Shown piece by piece: positions 35,356 to 45,385 of a stretch of DNA of 64,000 nt. The position numbers were made by a program, and so were the translations under genes. The DNA comes from Nitrospira sp. Lineage in GTDB: Bacteria > Nitrospirota > Nitrospiria > Nitrospirales > Nitrospiraceae. The stretch covers positions 1,953,053 through 2,017,052 of the forward strand of contig CP092079.1 in NCBI GenBank assembly GCA_022226955.1, given 5' to 3'. The notes under the pieces were generated by a model. The model saw nothing but the letters and a program-made list of their open reading frames with translations. It made no database searches and had not been told where the DNA came from. How positions within the stretch are numbered: the stretch's first letter is position 1; each line of letters starts with the position of its first letter.

Positions 35356-36663
35356 ATGCCGAAACACGAACTCATCCTTCTGAAAAATATGATGCAGCCC
35401 GGATATACCGGGTCGCTGGCGGACTACGAAAAAACCGGCGGCTATCAAGCCTTGCGCAATGCGCTTGGCAAAATGGCGCCGACCGACGTGACTGCCAAAG
35501 TGATGAAGTCAGGGCTGCGCGGACGAGGCGGCGCCGGCTTTCCAACCGGTGTGAAATGGGGCTTCCTGCCCAAGGATTACCAAGGCCCGCGCTACCTGTG
35601 CTGCAATGCCGACGAAAGCGAACCCGGTACGTTTAAGGACCGCCAATTGATGGAGCGGGATCCGCATCAGGTGCTCGAGGGAATCGTCCTGGCCTGTTAT
35701 GCCATCGGCGCTCAATCCGCCTACATTTATATCCGCGGCGAAATGGTGCTGGGCTCGAAGATTCTGGAGCATGCCATCGGGGAAGCCCGCGCCGCCGGAT
35801 ACATCGGCAAGAACATTCTCGGCACCGGCATTACGGCGGACGTCTGGGTGCATCGCGGCGCCGGCGCCTATATCTGCGGAGAAGAAACGGCGCTGCTCGA
35901 ATCGCTGGAAGGCAAACGCGGCCTCCCGCGAGTGAAGCCGCCGTTCCCGGCTACTCACGGCCTCTACAACAAACCGACCGTTGTCAACAATGTCGAGACG
36001 CTGGCCAATCTGCCGCACATTCTGTCCCGCGGGCCCGAATGGTTCGCCTCGATCGGCTCGCCGCCCAAGAGTACCGGCACACGCGTTTTCTGCGTCAGCG
36101 GCCATGTGAAACGTCCCGGCAACTATGAGCTGCCGATGGGTGTGACCACCCGAGAACTGGTGTTCGAATATGCCGGAGGGATGCGATCAGACAAGCCGCT
36201 GAAAGCCTTTATCCCGGGCGGAGCGTCCGCCCCGTTCCTCACGCCCGAGCACTTGGATGTGAAACTGGATTTTGAATCCGTCGCCGCGGCCGGCTCGATG
36301 CTCGGGTCCGGCGGAGTCACGGTGATGGAAGAAGGCACCAGCATGGTCTGGGCCGCGCTCCGGTTGATGGAGTTTTTCTATCACGAGTCCTGCGGCAAGT
36401 GCAGCCCCTGCCGGGAAGGCAGTTCCTGGCTCGTGCAGACCATGCGCCGGATCATCGCCAAACGCGGCCAGATGCAAGACCTTGAAACCCTGACGGATCT
36501 GTGCAAGAACATCGCGGGCCGCACCGTCTGCGCCTTCGGCGACGCCGAAGTATCGCCGATCATGAGCACGCTGAAACATTGGCGGCACGAGTACGTGGCC
36601 CTGATTCACGAAGCCGACGCAGCGAATTTGATCCGCCCGGAATCCGCCGGGACCAGGCACTAA
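35356..36663 (+). CDS. nuoF: NADH-quinone oxidoreductase subunit F
   Basis: 435 residues. FMN/NADH-binding Gly-rich loop RGRGGAGFPTGVKWGF (near 55-70), GAGAYICGEETALLESLEG and N3 [4Fe-4S] ligands Cys346, Cys349 and Cys352 (CGKCSPC) with Cys392 (TVCAFGD). Accepts hydride from NADH. Starts 16 nt after nuoE. Confidence 0.98.
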   Translation: MPKHELILLKNMMQPGYTGSLADYEKTGGYQALRNALGKMAPTDVTAKVMKSGLRGRGGAGFPTGVKWGFLPKDYQGPRYLCCNADESEPGTFKDRQLMERDPHQVLEGIVLACYAIGAQSAYIYIRGEMVLGSKILEHAIGEARAAGYIGKNILGTGITADVWVHRGAGAYICGEETALLESLEGKRGLPRVKPPFPATHGLYNKPTVVNNVETLANLPHILSRGPEWFASIGSPPKSTGTRVFCVSGHVKRPGNYELPMGVTTRELVFEYAGGMRSDKPLKAFIPGGASAPFLTPEHLDVKLDFESVAAAGSMLGSGGVTVMEEGTSMVWAALRLMEFFYHESCGKCSPCREGSSWLVQTMRRIIAKRGQMQDLETLTDLCKNIAGRTVCAFGDAEVSPIMSTLKHWRHEYVALIHEADAANLIRPESAGTRH

Positions 36664-36667
36664 GACT

Positions 36668-39334
36668 ATGCCGAATACGCCCGACACCGTTCGCGTGACC
36701 ATCGACGGCCAAACCATCGCCGTGCCCAAAGGCACGCTGGTGATCGAAGCGGCGCGGCGCGTCGGCGCGATGATTCCGCATTTCTGCTACCACCCCAAGC
36801 TCAAGCCCGATGCCAACTGCCGCATGTGCCTGGTCGAAGTCGAAAAAATGCCGAAACTCCAGACGGCCTGCAGCACCCCCGTCGCGGAAGGCATGAGCAT
36901 CCGCACGGCCACCACGGTCGTCAACGACGCCCACAAGTCCGTGCTGGAATTCATTCTCGCGAATCATCCGCTAGACTGTCCCGTCTGCGACCAAGGCGGC
37001 AAATGCGACCTGCAGGACTTTTCCCATCAGTACACGGCGACCACCAGCCGGTTCGCCGAAACGAAACGCATCTTCCAAAAAGAATATTTCAGCCCGCTGA
37101 TCGAAACGCAGATGAACCGGTGCGTGCAATGCCTGCGCTGCGTCCGGTATTGCGACGAAGTCATGGATGTGAAGGCCCTCGCCCCGGTCGGCCGCGGGAC
37201 CATGACGGAGATCAAACATTTCGGCGCCCATCCGCTGGATTGCGAATTCTGCGGCGGCTGCGTGCAGATCTGCCCGGTCGGCGCGATCACCAGCCGCCTG
37301 TCCATGTACGAATACCGGCCCTGGATGCTGAAACGCGCCGAGACGATCTGCGGCTATTGCGGCGACGGCTGCCAGCTCACCGTCCAGACCAAGACCAACC
37401 AGTTGATCGAAGTCAACTCCGCCTACGGCGCCGGCCGCAACAACGGCGATCTTTGCGCCAAAGGCTTCTTCGGCTTTCACGCTACCAGTAATCCTGAGCG
37501 GCTCACGCATCCCTTGGTCCGCAAAAACGGTGCGCTCGTGCAGGTCACCTGGGAAGAGGCGCTGGAATTCATCGCCGAGCAAGCGGGCCGGATTAAACAA
37601 GCGCACGGCGGCCAGGCGTTCGGAGGACTGATTACCGGCCGTTGCACGAATGAGGAGTTGTATCTCTTCCAGAAATTCATGCGGCTGACGCTCGGCACCA
37701 ACCATCTCGACAGCAGCGCCCGATATGGCCAGATCAACGGCGTGCAGGCGCTGCGCCGGGTGCAGGGCACGCATCGCTGGACCGTCACGTTCGAGGATCT
37801 CGGCACCGCCGATACCCTGTTACTGGTCGGCACAAATATCACGGAAACGAATCCCATCACCGGCCTCGCCATCAAAGAAGCGGTCAAGAAACGCCACGCG
37901 ACGCTGGTGACCGTCGAATCGCTGCACCCGGCGCTCGATACAATCAGCAACATCGCCAATCTGTCGCAGCACCATTTCTGCGTCTCGCCGACACTGTTCC
38001 GCACGGCCATCCTGGGGTTGCAGAAAGCCGTGATCGAACAGAATCTGGTGTCCGCCGATCTGGCGCAACAACGCGCAAGCTTTGTGACCGCCATCACCGC
38101 GCGCCTGCAACAATTGTCCTGGCAGGACATCACGATCGCGACAGGCGCCGGCCCAGACGCCTATGCGGCCGCCGCGCAGGCGCTGGCCAAAGGGAAGCGC
38201 GTCGTCATCGTCACCGGGCAAGGCCTCTTGCGCACCGATCAGGGCTATGCTGGCGCCATGAATCTGCTGGATCTGCTGCTGCTGCTGGGGAAGCTCGACC
38301 AGCCTGGATGCGGCCTGGCTCCGTTGGCGGAAGAAAACAACGATCAAGGCGCCATTGAAATGGGGGCAGTCGCCGAATTCCTGCCGGGCCCCGTCGAGTG
38401 CTCTGACAAGCACGGACGAGAGCAGGTCGTGGATATTTGGAAAGAAGCACCGCCGGCAACGGGCGGCCTAACACTGATCGACATGCTGGCGCAGGCCAAA
38501 TTGGGTCGGCTCAAAGCGATGTTTATCGTCGGAGAGAATCCCCTGGCCAGTCTGCCGGAGTCGTTGCGTGTGCGCGAATCGCTCGAGAAGCTGGACCTGC
38601 TGGTCTGCCAGGAGCTCTTTCTGACGGAGACCGCCGCGCTGGCTCACGTCGTGCTGCCGGTCTGTTCATCGCTCGAAAAAGACGGCAGCTTTACGAATAC
38701 AGAAGGCCATGTGCAAGCCGTCCGGCAGACTGTCGAGCCGGTCGGCGAAGCCCGCCCGGACTGGGAAATCTTCTCGGCTCTCTCGGGGCTGCTCGGCTCA
38801 CCGCTGGACTATGTCGAGAGCCGTGAGATTCTGAAGGAAATTCGCAGCCTCATTCCCGCCTACGGCTCATTGGGACCGTCGCCGATCCCGGCGAAGATCG
38901 ATCGCGCGGCAATGGATCGCTATCTCAACCAGGGCTATGAGCGCGACCTCTCCGAACGTTATCGGATGCCCGAAACTCCGTCCCGTCCGGATGGAACCGT
39001 GCAGATTGAACTCGTACAGAGCCTGTTCCACTCCGGCAAGTTCTCGACGAAGTCGAAGGGGCTGCTTCAAATCGAAGGCCGGAGTTTCCTGCGCATCAGT
39101 CCGCGCGATGCCGCCCGGTTCGGTCTCGTCGACGGCAACCGGGTCCGCCTGTCCAACTCGCAGGGCGAAGTCACCGCGGAAGTCAAAGTCGCGGGGCGGG
39201 TGCCGGAAGGCCATGCCTGGTTCCCGGATCATTTCAGCCAGGAAGTGAACAAGCTGTTTGCCTGTGTCGTGGATGCCGAGACCAAGGTGCCCTATACCAG
39301 GACCACCTCGGTCTCGATGGTGAAAGTCTCGTGA
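36668..39334 (+). CDS. nuoG: NADH-quinone oxidoreductase subunit G
   Basis: 888 residues. Clusters can be assigned: [2Fe-2S] N1b with Cys40, Cys51, Cys54, Cys68; N5 with His100, Cys104, Cys107, Cys113; ferredoxin-like pairs at Cys152/155/158/202 and Cys192/195/198/162; and a further C-x2-C-x3-C-x27-C set (Cys228, 231, 235, 263) that matches off-path cluster N7, present only in some bacteria. The C-terminal half is a molybdopterin-oxidoreductase-like domain. Starts 4 nt after nuoF. Confidence 0.97.
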   Translation: MPNTPDTVRVTIDGQTIAVPKGTLVIEAARRVGAMIPHFCYHPKLKPDANCRMCLVEVEKMPKLQTACSTPVAEGMSIRTATTVVNDAHKSVLEFILANHPLDCPVCDQGGKCDLQDFSHQYTATTSRFAETKRIFQKEYFSPLIETQMNRCVQCLRCVRYCDEVMDVKALAPVGRGTMTEIKHFGAHPLDCEFCGGCVQICPVGAITSRLSMYEYRPWMLKRAETICGYCGDGCQLTVQTKTNQLIEVNSAYGAGRNNGDLCAKGFFGFHATSNPERLTHPLVRKNGALVQVTWEEALEFIAEQAGRIKQAHGGQAFGGLITGRCTNEELYLFQKFMRLTLGTNHLDSSARYGQINGVQALRRVQGTHRWTVTFEDLGTADTLLLVGTNITETNPITGLAIKEAVKKRHATLVTVESLHPALDTISNIANLSQHHFCVSPTLFRTAILGLQKAVIEQNLVSADLAQQRASFVTAITARLQQLSWQDITIATGAGPDAYAAAAQALAKGKRVVIVTGQGLLRTDQGYAGAMNLLDLLLLLGKLDQPGCGLAPLAEENNDQGAIEMGAVAEFLPGPVECSDKHGREQVVDIWKEAPPATGGLTLIDMLAQAKLGRLKAMFIVGENPLASLPESLRVRESLEKLDLLVCQELFLTETAALAHVVLPVCSSLEKDGSFTNTEGHVQAVRQTVEPVGEARPDWEIFSALSGLLGSPLDYVESREILKEIRSLIPAYGSLGPSPIPAKIDRAAMDRYLNQGYERDLSERYRMPETPSRPDGTVQIELVQSLFHSGKFSTKSKGLLQIEGRSFLRISPRDAARFGLVDGNRVRLSNSQGEVTAEVKVAGRVPEGHAWFPDHFSQEVNKLFACVVDAETKVPYTRTTSVSMVKVS

Positions 39335-39379
39335 GAAAACTATGTCGATGTGTACGGCCGCTAATCCAGGGGTGTCATC

Positions 39380-40456
39380 GTGACTGAACTCAGCTTGCGT
39401 CTCGCTGTCTCGCTTGCACAAATCGCCGCGGTCATGGGCATTGTGATGCTTACCGTGATGATTCTGACGCTCGCCGAGCGAAAAGTGCTCGGATGGATGC
39501 AGGATCGCATGGGCCCGATGGAAGTCGGCCCCTACGGCATCCTGCAGCCGATCGCCGACGGGCTCAAACTCTTTTTCAAGGAAGATATCGTCCCGGCCGG
39601 CGCGAACAAATTTATGTTCAGCCTCGCGCCGATTTTGGCGATGGTGCCGGCCTTGATCGGATTCGCGGTGATTCCCTTCGGTCCGAACGAGACCATCGAG
39701 CTGTTCGGGATGACTATCAAGCCATTCGTCATCAGCGACATCAATATCGGCGTGCTCTACATTCTCGCGTTTGCCTCCATCGGCGCCTACGGCATCATCC
39801 TGGGCGGCTGGGCGTCGAACAGCAAATACTCCCTGCTCGGCGGACTCCGGTCGGCCGCGCAAATCATCAGCTACGAATTGAACGTCGGCCTGGCGATTGT
39901 GGGCGTCTTGATCATGGCCGGCTCGCTCAGCCTCGTGAAGATTACCGATGCCCAGGCGGGTGGATTCTGGCATTGGCACGTGTTCGCCTTCCCAGCGCCG
40001 CAGATTTTTGCGTTCGTCGTCTTCGTGATTTCCGCCGTCGCGGAAACGAACCGCGTGCCCTTCGACCTGCCCGAAGCCGAGAGCGAGCTGGTCGCAGGCT
40101 TTTTCACCGAATACAGCGGCATGCGCTTCGCGTTCTTCTTCATCGCGGAATATGCCAACATGGTGCTGGTGTCCTGCGTCGCAGCCGCGCTGTTCCTCGG
40201 CGGATGGAATGCGCCGTACCCCGGCACTATTCTCGCGCATATCGGCCTGGAGCCGTTCGCCTGGATCGAGGGCGTGGCCTGGTTTACCGTGAAAGTGTAC
40301 GGCTTCCTGTTTCTGTTCTTCTGGTTGCGCGCCACGCTGCCGCGCCTGCGCTATGACCAATTGATGAAATTCGGCTGGAAAGTCATGCTCCCGATCGCGC
40401 TGGCCAACATCGTGGTCACCGCCATCGCCATGTACATCTATAACCAATTCAAGTAA
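39380..40456 (+). CDS. nuoH: NADH-quinone oxidoreductase subunit H
   Basis: 358 residues with eight predicted helices. Family motifs AERKVLGWMQDRMGPMEVGPYGILQPIADGLKL and VPFDLPEAESELVAGFFTEYSG are present. Forms the proximal quinone chamber. The start is GTG at 39380 with AGGGG upstream. Confidence 0.98.
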   Translation: MTELSLRLAVSLAQIAAVMGIVMLTVMILTLAERKVLGWMQDRMGPMEVGPYGILQPIADGLKLFFKEDIVPAGANKFMFSLAPILAMVPALIGFAVIPFGPNETIELFGMTIKPFVISDINIGVLYILAFASIGAYGIILGGWASNSKYSLLGGLRSAAQIISYELNVGLAIVGVLIMAGSLSLVKITDAQAGGFWHWHVFAFPAPQIFAFVVFVISAVAETNRVPFDLPEAESELVAGFFTEYSGMRFAFFFIAEYANMVLVSCVAAALFLGGWNAPYPGTILAHIGLEPFAWIEGVAWFTVKVYGFLFLFFWLRATLPRLRYDQLMKFGWKVMLPIALANIVVTAIAMYIYNQFK

Positions 40457-40470
40457 GACCGGCGCACACC

Positions 40471-41031
40471 ATGGCCCAGGCAACGACATCGGAACGTTTT
40501 TTCAGCTGGCTCAAGACCATGACGTTCTATGAGCTCTTGGTCGGCATGAAAGCCACGATGTCGCATCTCATTCACTACAAGCCCATCACGCTGCAGTACC
40601 CGCACGAAAAGCGCACCCTGCCGGACAACTATCGCGGCATGCTCGCGCTCCTGCGCTACGACGACGAGACGGAGAAATGCGTCGGGTGCGATCTCTGCGA
40701 AGCGGCCTGCCCTTCGCGCGTGATTCGCGTGGTAAGCGCGGAAGTTCCCGGAGAGCCGACCAAACGCTACTCCAAGGAATATTACATGGACATGACCCGC
40801 TGCCTCTTTTGCGGCATGTGCGTCGAGGCCTGTCCGGTCGATGCCCTGGCCATGACGAGAGAGTTCGAATGGGCGGTGTTCGACAAGCGCGACTTGCAGT
40901 TGAACAAGCAACAGCTGCTCGCCATCGGCGACCGCTCGTTCCCCGTTCGCGAGAAGCGCCTGGAGCTTCAACACCAGAACGTCGCCTTCTTCAATGTGGC
41001 GTTCACGCACATGCCGCAGAAACCGAAGTAA
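40471..41031 (+). CDS. nuoI: NADH-quinone oxidoreductase subunit I
   Basis: 186 residues with two [4Fe-4S] ferredoxin motifs, Cys70/73/76/80 (CVGCDLCEAACP) and Cys111/114/117/121 (CLFCGMCVEACPVDA), binding N6a and N6b. Links NuoG to NuoB in the electron chain. Confidence 0.98.
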   Translation: MAQATTSERFFSWLKTMTFYELLVGMKATMSHLIHYKPITLQYPHEKRTLPDNYRGMLALLRYDDETEKCVGCDLCEAACPSRVIRVVSAEVPGEPTKRYSKEYYMDMTRCLFCGMCVEACPVDALAMTREFEWAVFDKRDLQLNKQQLLAIGDRSFPVREKRLELQHQNVAFFNVAFTHMPQKPK

Positions 41032-41092
41032 GGCCGGGCGGCGATGACGCTGTGCCCGTCGCATGACGAGGCGCAGCCCTTGAGGGAAAGAC

Positions 41093-41605
41093 GTGGATTA
41101 TTTGCTGTTCGGATATTTCGCCGGAGTCATCGCCCTGACGGCCCTGTTCGTCGTGGCGTTCAGAAACCCGGTGTACAGCGCGCTCTCGCTGCTCATCATG
41201 TTTTTCCATGTCGCGGGGCTCTACGTGACGCTGCATGCCGAATTCCTGGCGGCCGTTCAAATCATTGTGTACGCCGGCGCCATTCTGGTGCTGTATCTCT
41301 TCGTCATCATGCTGCTCAATCTCAAAACCGACGATCGGTACCACAGTCAATGGCGGGCCGCGGCCGTTGTCGGCGGCTCCTTGCTCATTGAATTCCTCGT
41401 GCTGCTGGCCGGCAGTCTGTCCGCCCCGCCCGCCGCAGCGCCGCGAGTGGATATCGAAACCGGGGATAACACGCTGGCGATCGGAGAAACGCTCTTTTCA
41501 ACCTACTTGTTTCCGTTTGAAGTGGCGTCGCTCATCCTGCTGGTGGCCATGATCGGCGCCATCGTCCTGGCGAAGCGAGAGCTCCCGGAGACCCCGGCAT
41601 CATGA
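41093..41605 (+). CDS. nuoJ: NADH-quinone oxidoreductase subunit J
   Basis: 170 residues with five helices and the family pattern FRNPVYSALSLLIMFFHVAGLYVTLHAEFLAAVQIIVYAGAI. Starts at GTG 41093 with GAGGG upstream, and overlaps nuoK by 4 nt (ATGA). Confidence 0.96.
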   Translation: MDYLLFGYFAGVIALTALFVVAFRNPVYSALSLLIMFFHVAGLYVTLHAEFLAAVQIIVYAGAILVLYLFVIMLLNLKTDDRYHSQWRAAAVVGGSLLIEFLVLLAGSLSAPPAAAPRVDIETGDNTLAIGETLFSTYLFPFEVASLILLVAMIGAIVLAKRELPETPAS

Positions 41606-41907
41606 CCATTCCCATTACCTACTATCTCGTCTTGAGCGCCGTCGTCTTTTTGACCGGCCTGGTGGGCGTACTCATCCGCCGCAATATCATCGCCATTCTG
41701 CTGTCGGTGGAATTGATGCTGAACGCCACGAATATCAACTTCGTCGCCTTTTCCGAGCATCTGCGCGATCTCGGCGGGCAGGTCTTCGTCTTCTTCGCGC
41801 TGACCGTCGCCGCCGCCGAAGTCGCGGTGGGACTGGCGATCATCATCGCCCTGCACCGGGCCAAAGACACCATCGACGTGGAACAGTTCAACTTGATGAA
41901 GTGGTAA
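41602..41907 (+). CDS. nuoK: NADH-quinone oxidoreductase subunit K
   Basis: 101 residues with three helices and the conserved glutamates of the MrpC-like proton path (LLSVELMLNATNINFVAF and AAAEVAVGLAIIIAL). Overlaps the nuoJ stop codon. Confidence 0.97.
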   Translation: MTIPITYYLVLSAVVFLTGLVGVLIRRNIIAILLSVELMLNATNINFVAFSEHLRDLGGQVFVFFALTVAAAEVAVGLAIIIALHRAKDTIDVEQFNLMKW

Positions 41908-41914
41908 CTCGACG

Positions 41915-43813
41915 ATGTACGCGCTGATCCCATTATTTCCGCTGGCCGCGTTCCTCGTGCTGGGGCTGGCCGGCAACCGTATCAAGGACCGCGCGCACCT
42001 CGTCGCCGTCCCGGCGGTGCTGCTGTCGTGGCTCCTGTCCATCGCCGCATTTTTCGACGTCGCCCAAGGCGCCCCGATCAGCCAGCCGCTCTATACCTGG
42101 CTGACGTCCGGCTATCTCGATATCCATATCGGACTATATCTGGACCGGCTGACCGTCGTAATGCTCATGCTAGTCACCACCGTCAGCTCGCTCGTGCATA
42201 TTTACACGATCGGCTATATGCACGGAGAGCCGGGCTATGCGCGCTTCTTCAGTTACATCGCGCTCTTCACCTTCTCGATGCTGATGTTGGTGCTGGCCGA
42301 CAATCTGTTGCAGCTCTTCGTCTTCTGGGAAGCGGTCGGCCTCTGTTCCTACCTCTTGATCGGCCATTGGTATGAACGCGCCGCCGCCTGCGCCGCCGCG
42401 ACCAAAGCGTTCCTGGTCAATCGCGTGGGAGACTTCGGTTTCATGCTGGGCCTGTTGCTGGTCTGGTACTCCTTCGGCTCGTTGAACTATCTCGACATTT
42501 TCCCCGCGGCTCATGAAGCGGGGAACCTGACAATGAATGTGCTCGGCCCCTTCGGCGGAACGTGGGACGTATCGGTCTTTACGTTGATCTGCCTGCTGCT
42601 GTTTACCGGCGCAATTGGCAAGTCGGCGCAAGTACCGTTGCACGTCTGGCTGCCGGACGCGATGGAGGGCCCGACGCCCATTTCCGCCTTGATCCATGCC
42701 GCCACGATGGTGACGGCCGGTGTCTTCATGGTGGCCAGGCTGGCCCCAATCTACAATTTGTCGCCGACCGCCATGACCGTGGTCGCGCTGGTCGGCGCCG
42801 CGACGATGGTGCTCGGCGCAACGATTGCATTGACGCAGACCGACATCAAGCGCGTCGTGGCCTATTCCACCGTCAGCCAGCTGGGCTACATGGTCATGGC
42901 TTGCGGCCTCGGCGCCTACAGCGCCGGGATGTACCACTTGCTCACGCACGGCGCCTTCAAGGCCTTGCTCTTCCTGGGGTGCGGTTCGGTGATCATCGCA
43001 CTGCATCACGAGCAGGACATGCGCCATATGGGCGGCTTGAAAGACAAGCTGCCGGTCACCTATTGGACCTTCGTCATCGGCTCGCTGGCATTGGCGGGAT
43101 TTCCACTGACGGCCGGCTTCTTCAGCAAGGACGATCTGTTGATCTCCGCCTGGTCGGCTGGCTCGCTGGGGCAAGTGCTCACCGTGATGGGATTGCTGAC
43201 GGCCCTCATGACCGCCTTCTATAGTTTCCGGCTCGTCTTCGTCACCTTCTGGGGTCCCTCTCACGTCGATAAGAAGCACGCCAAGCACGTGCATGAACCA
43301 TCGAGCACGATGACCTTCCCGCTCATGGTGCTAGCAGTGCTGAGTATCGCCGCCGGCTATGTCGGCATCCCGGAGTTTCTCGAACCGGTCTTTGCTCATG
43401 GCGAAGCCGCCGCGGCGGCCCATCACAGCGATGCCGGATTCGCCATCATGATCGTGGCCACTCTCATGGGATTGACGGGAATCGCCGGGGCCTACTATGC
43501 GTACGTGCTGAATCCACAACTGCCGGATCGATTGGCCAGCCGGTGGAAGACGCTCTACGAGGGCTCGCTGCACAAATGGTATGTGGACGAAGCCTATGAC
43601 CGCATATTCGTGAAGCCGACCTTTGCCCTCGCCGCCGACATGTGGAAGCGGATCGATGTGGCAGTGATCGACGGCGCGGTGAACGGCATTGCGCGCGGGA
43701 TCGCCTGGGGCGGCTGGTGGTTGCGCCTGGTGCAAAGCGGACAGACCCAGCATTATGCGCTCGGCATGGCGCTCGGCATGGTCATTCTTGTGACAGTCTT
43801 TTTGGTGTTCTGA
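41915..43813 (+). CDS. nuoL: NADH-quinone oxidoreductase subunit L
   Basis: 632 residues, antiporter-like proton-pumping subunit. Motifs WEAVGLCSYLLIGHWYE, KSAQVPLHVWLPDAMEGPTPISALIHAATMVTAGVF and SKDDLLISAW are present, with the long C-terminal lateral helix region. Nothing unusual in length. Confidence 0.97.
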   Translation: MYALIPLFPLAAFLVLGLAGNRIKDRAHLVAVPAVLLSWLLSIAAFFDVAQGAPISQPLYTWLTSGYLDIHIGLYLDRLTVVMLMLVTTVSSLVHIYTIGYMHGEPGYARFFSYIALFTFSMLMLVLADNLLQLFVFWEAVGLCSYLLIGHWYERAAACAAATKAFLVNRVGDFGFMLGLLLVWYSFGSLNYLDIFPAAHEAGNLTMNVLGPFGGTWDVSVFTLICLLLFTGAIGKSAQVPLHVWLPDAMEGPTPISALIHAATMVTAGVFMVARLAPIYNLSPTAMTVVALVGAATMVLGATIALTQTDIKRVVAYSTVSQLGYMVMACGLGAYSAGMYHLLTHGAFKALLFLGCGSVIIALHHEQDMRHMGGLKDKLPVTYWTFVIGSLALAGFPLTAGFFSKDDLLISAWSAGSLGQVLTVMGLLTALMTAFYSFRLVFVTFWGPSHVDKKHAKHVHEPSSTMTFPLMVLAVLSIAAGYVGIPEFLEPVFAHGEAAAAAHHSDAGFAIMIVATLMGLTGIAGAYYAYVLNPQLPDRLASRWKTLYEGSLHKWYVDEAYDRIFVKPTFALAADMWKRIDVAVIDGAVNGIARGIAWGGWWLRLVQSGQTQHYALGMALGMVILVTVFLVF

Positions 43814-43819
43814 GGTCCT

Positions 43820-45385
43820 ATGCAATCGGGCGGATTTCCCTGGCTGACATTGCTGATCTTCCTGCCGCTGGCCGGCGCGGCCGCGCTGTTTTTCGTCAAG
43901 GAAACCAGCGTCCGAATGGTGGCGCTGGGAGTCACGGTCGCCGATCTGCTCTTCTCGCTTCCGCTCTGGTGGCTCTTCGACGCCTCGTCGAGCCAGATGC
44001 AGTTCACCGAAGATGTGACCTGGATTACCTCGCCGCCCATTCATTATCACCTGGGCCTAGACGGGATCAGCCTGCCGCTCGTGCTGATGACAACCGTGCT
44101 CATGCCGCTCTGCGTCGCGATTTCTTGGCGGTCGATCGACAAACGCGTCAGCAGCTTCATGGCCACGCTCCTCATCATGGAAGCCGCGATGATTGGCGTC
44201 TTCGCGGCGCTGGATTTCGTGCTGTTCTATGTATTCTGGGAAGCGATGCTGATCCCGATGTATCTGCTCATCGGCGTGTGGGGCGGACCGAACCGGCTCT
44301 ACGCCGCGATCAAATTCTTCCTGTATACGCTGGCCGGCAGCATCCTCTTGCTGGTCGCGATCCTGGCGCTCTATTTCCAGGGCGGCCACACCTTCGACAT
44401 CGTGCAGCTCAGCCAGCAGGCCTATTCGCCGCGGCTTCAATTCTGGCTCTTCCTCGCATTCTTTGCCGCCTTCGCGGTCAAGGTCCCGATGTTCCCGTTC
44501 CATACCTGGTTGCCGGACGCCCACGTCGAAGCGCCGACCGCCGGCAGCGTCATTCTCGCGAGCGTCCTCCTGAAGATGGGCACCTACGGCTTTCTGCGGT
44601 TCAGCCTGCCCATGCTGCCGGACGCCTCCAAGAGTTTTGCGCCCATGATCGTCGCGCTCTCGATCATCGCCATCGTCTATGGCGCCTATATGGCGCTGGC
44701 TCAATCGGACCTGAAAAAACTCATCGCCTACTCCAGCGTAAGCCACATGGGCTTTGTGACGCTGGGCCTCTTCATGTTCAATCAGCAAGGGATCGAAGGC
44801 GCCGTCATGCAGATGGTCAACCACGGCATTACGACCGGCGGCCTCTTCCTCTGCGTCGGCGTGATCTATGAACGGACCCACAGCCGGCAGATCGCCGACA
44901 ATACCGGCCTGACCAAGCCGATGCCGCAGTATGCGACGTTGCTGGTCATTTTCTCGCTCTCCTCGCTCGGCCTCCCTGGCACGAACAGCTTTGTGGGCGA
45001 GTTCCTGATCTTGGTCGGCACATTCCTCTGGAGCAAGATCGCCGCCGCCCTCGCGTCGCTGGGCATCATCCTGGCTGCGGCCTATATGCTCTGGATGGTT
45101 CAGCGCGTCGCCTTTGGCTTGCCGTCGCCGCACCACTTGCCGAAGCTGACCGATCTCAACCGGCGCGAGCTAGCCACGTTGATTCCACTCGTCGTGCTCG
45201 TGTTCTGGATCGGCTTGTTTCCCAATCCGATTCTGAGCCGCATGCATGCGTCGGTCACCAATGTGGTCGCGCGCGCGGCCCAGGGACCGCAAGAGTCTCC
45301 GACTTCAACCGGACAACTGCCCTTGCCCATTGAACCGGCCCCGGCTGCCCAGACCGTACAATCGACGGAGGCGCCACGCCCATGA
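43820..45385 (+). CDS. nuoM: NADH-quinone oxidoreductase subunit M
   Basis: 521 residues, antiporter-like proton-pumping subunit. Conserved WEAMLIPMYLLIGVWGG (with the pump Glu) and KVPMFPFHTWLPDAHVEAPTAGSVILA are visible. The C-terminus carries a Pro/Ala/Ser tail of about 35 residues. Its end overlaps the nuoN start codon by 4 nt. Confidence 0.97.
   Translation: MQSGGFPWLTLLIFLPLAGAAALFFVKETSVRMVALGVTVADLLFSLPLWWLFDASSSQMQFTEDVTWITSPPIHYHLGLDGISLPLVLMTTVLMPLCVAISWRSIDKRVSSFMATLLIMEAAMIGVFAALDFVLFYVFWEAMLIPMYLLIGVWGGPNRLYAAIKFFLYTLAGSILLLVAILALYFQGGHTFDIVQLSQQAYSPRLQFWLFLAFFAAFAVKVPMFPFHTWLPDAHVEAPTAGSVILASVLLKMGTYGFLRFSLPMLPDASKSFAPMIVALSIIAIVYGAYMALAQSDLKKLIAYSSVSHMGFVTLGLFMFNQQGIEGAVMQMVNHGITTGGLFLCVGVIYERTHSRQIADNTGLTKPMPQYATLLVIFSLSSLGLPGTNSFVGEFLILVGTFLWSKIAAALASLGIILAAAYMLWMVQRVAFGLPSPHHLPKLTDLNRRELATLIPLVVLVFWIGLFPNPILSRMHASVTNVVARAAQGPQESPTSTGQLPLPIEPAPAAQTVQSTEAPRP

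Noticed and set aside
38867-40489. Minus-strand open frame of 540 codons opposite nuoG/nuoH
   Set aside because: His/Glu/Asp-rich translation typical of the antisense strand of GC-rich membrane genes.
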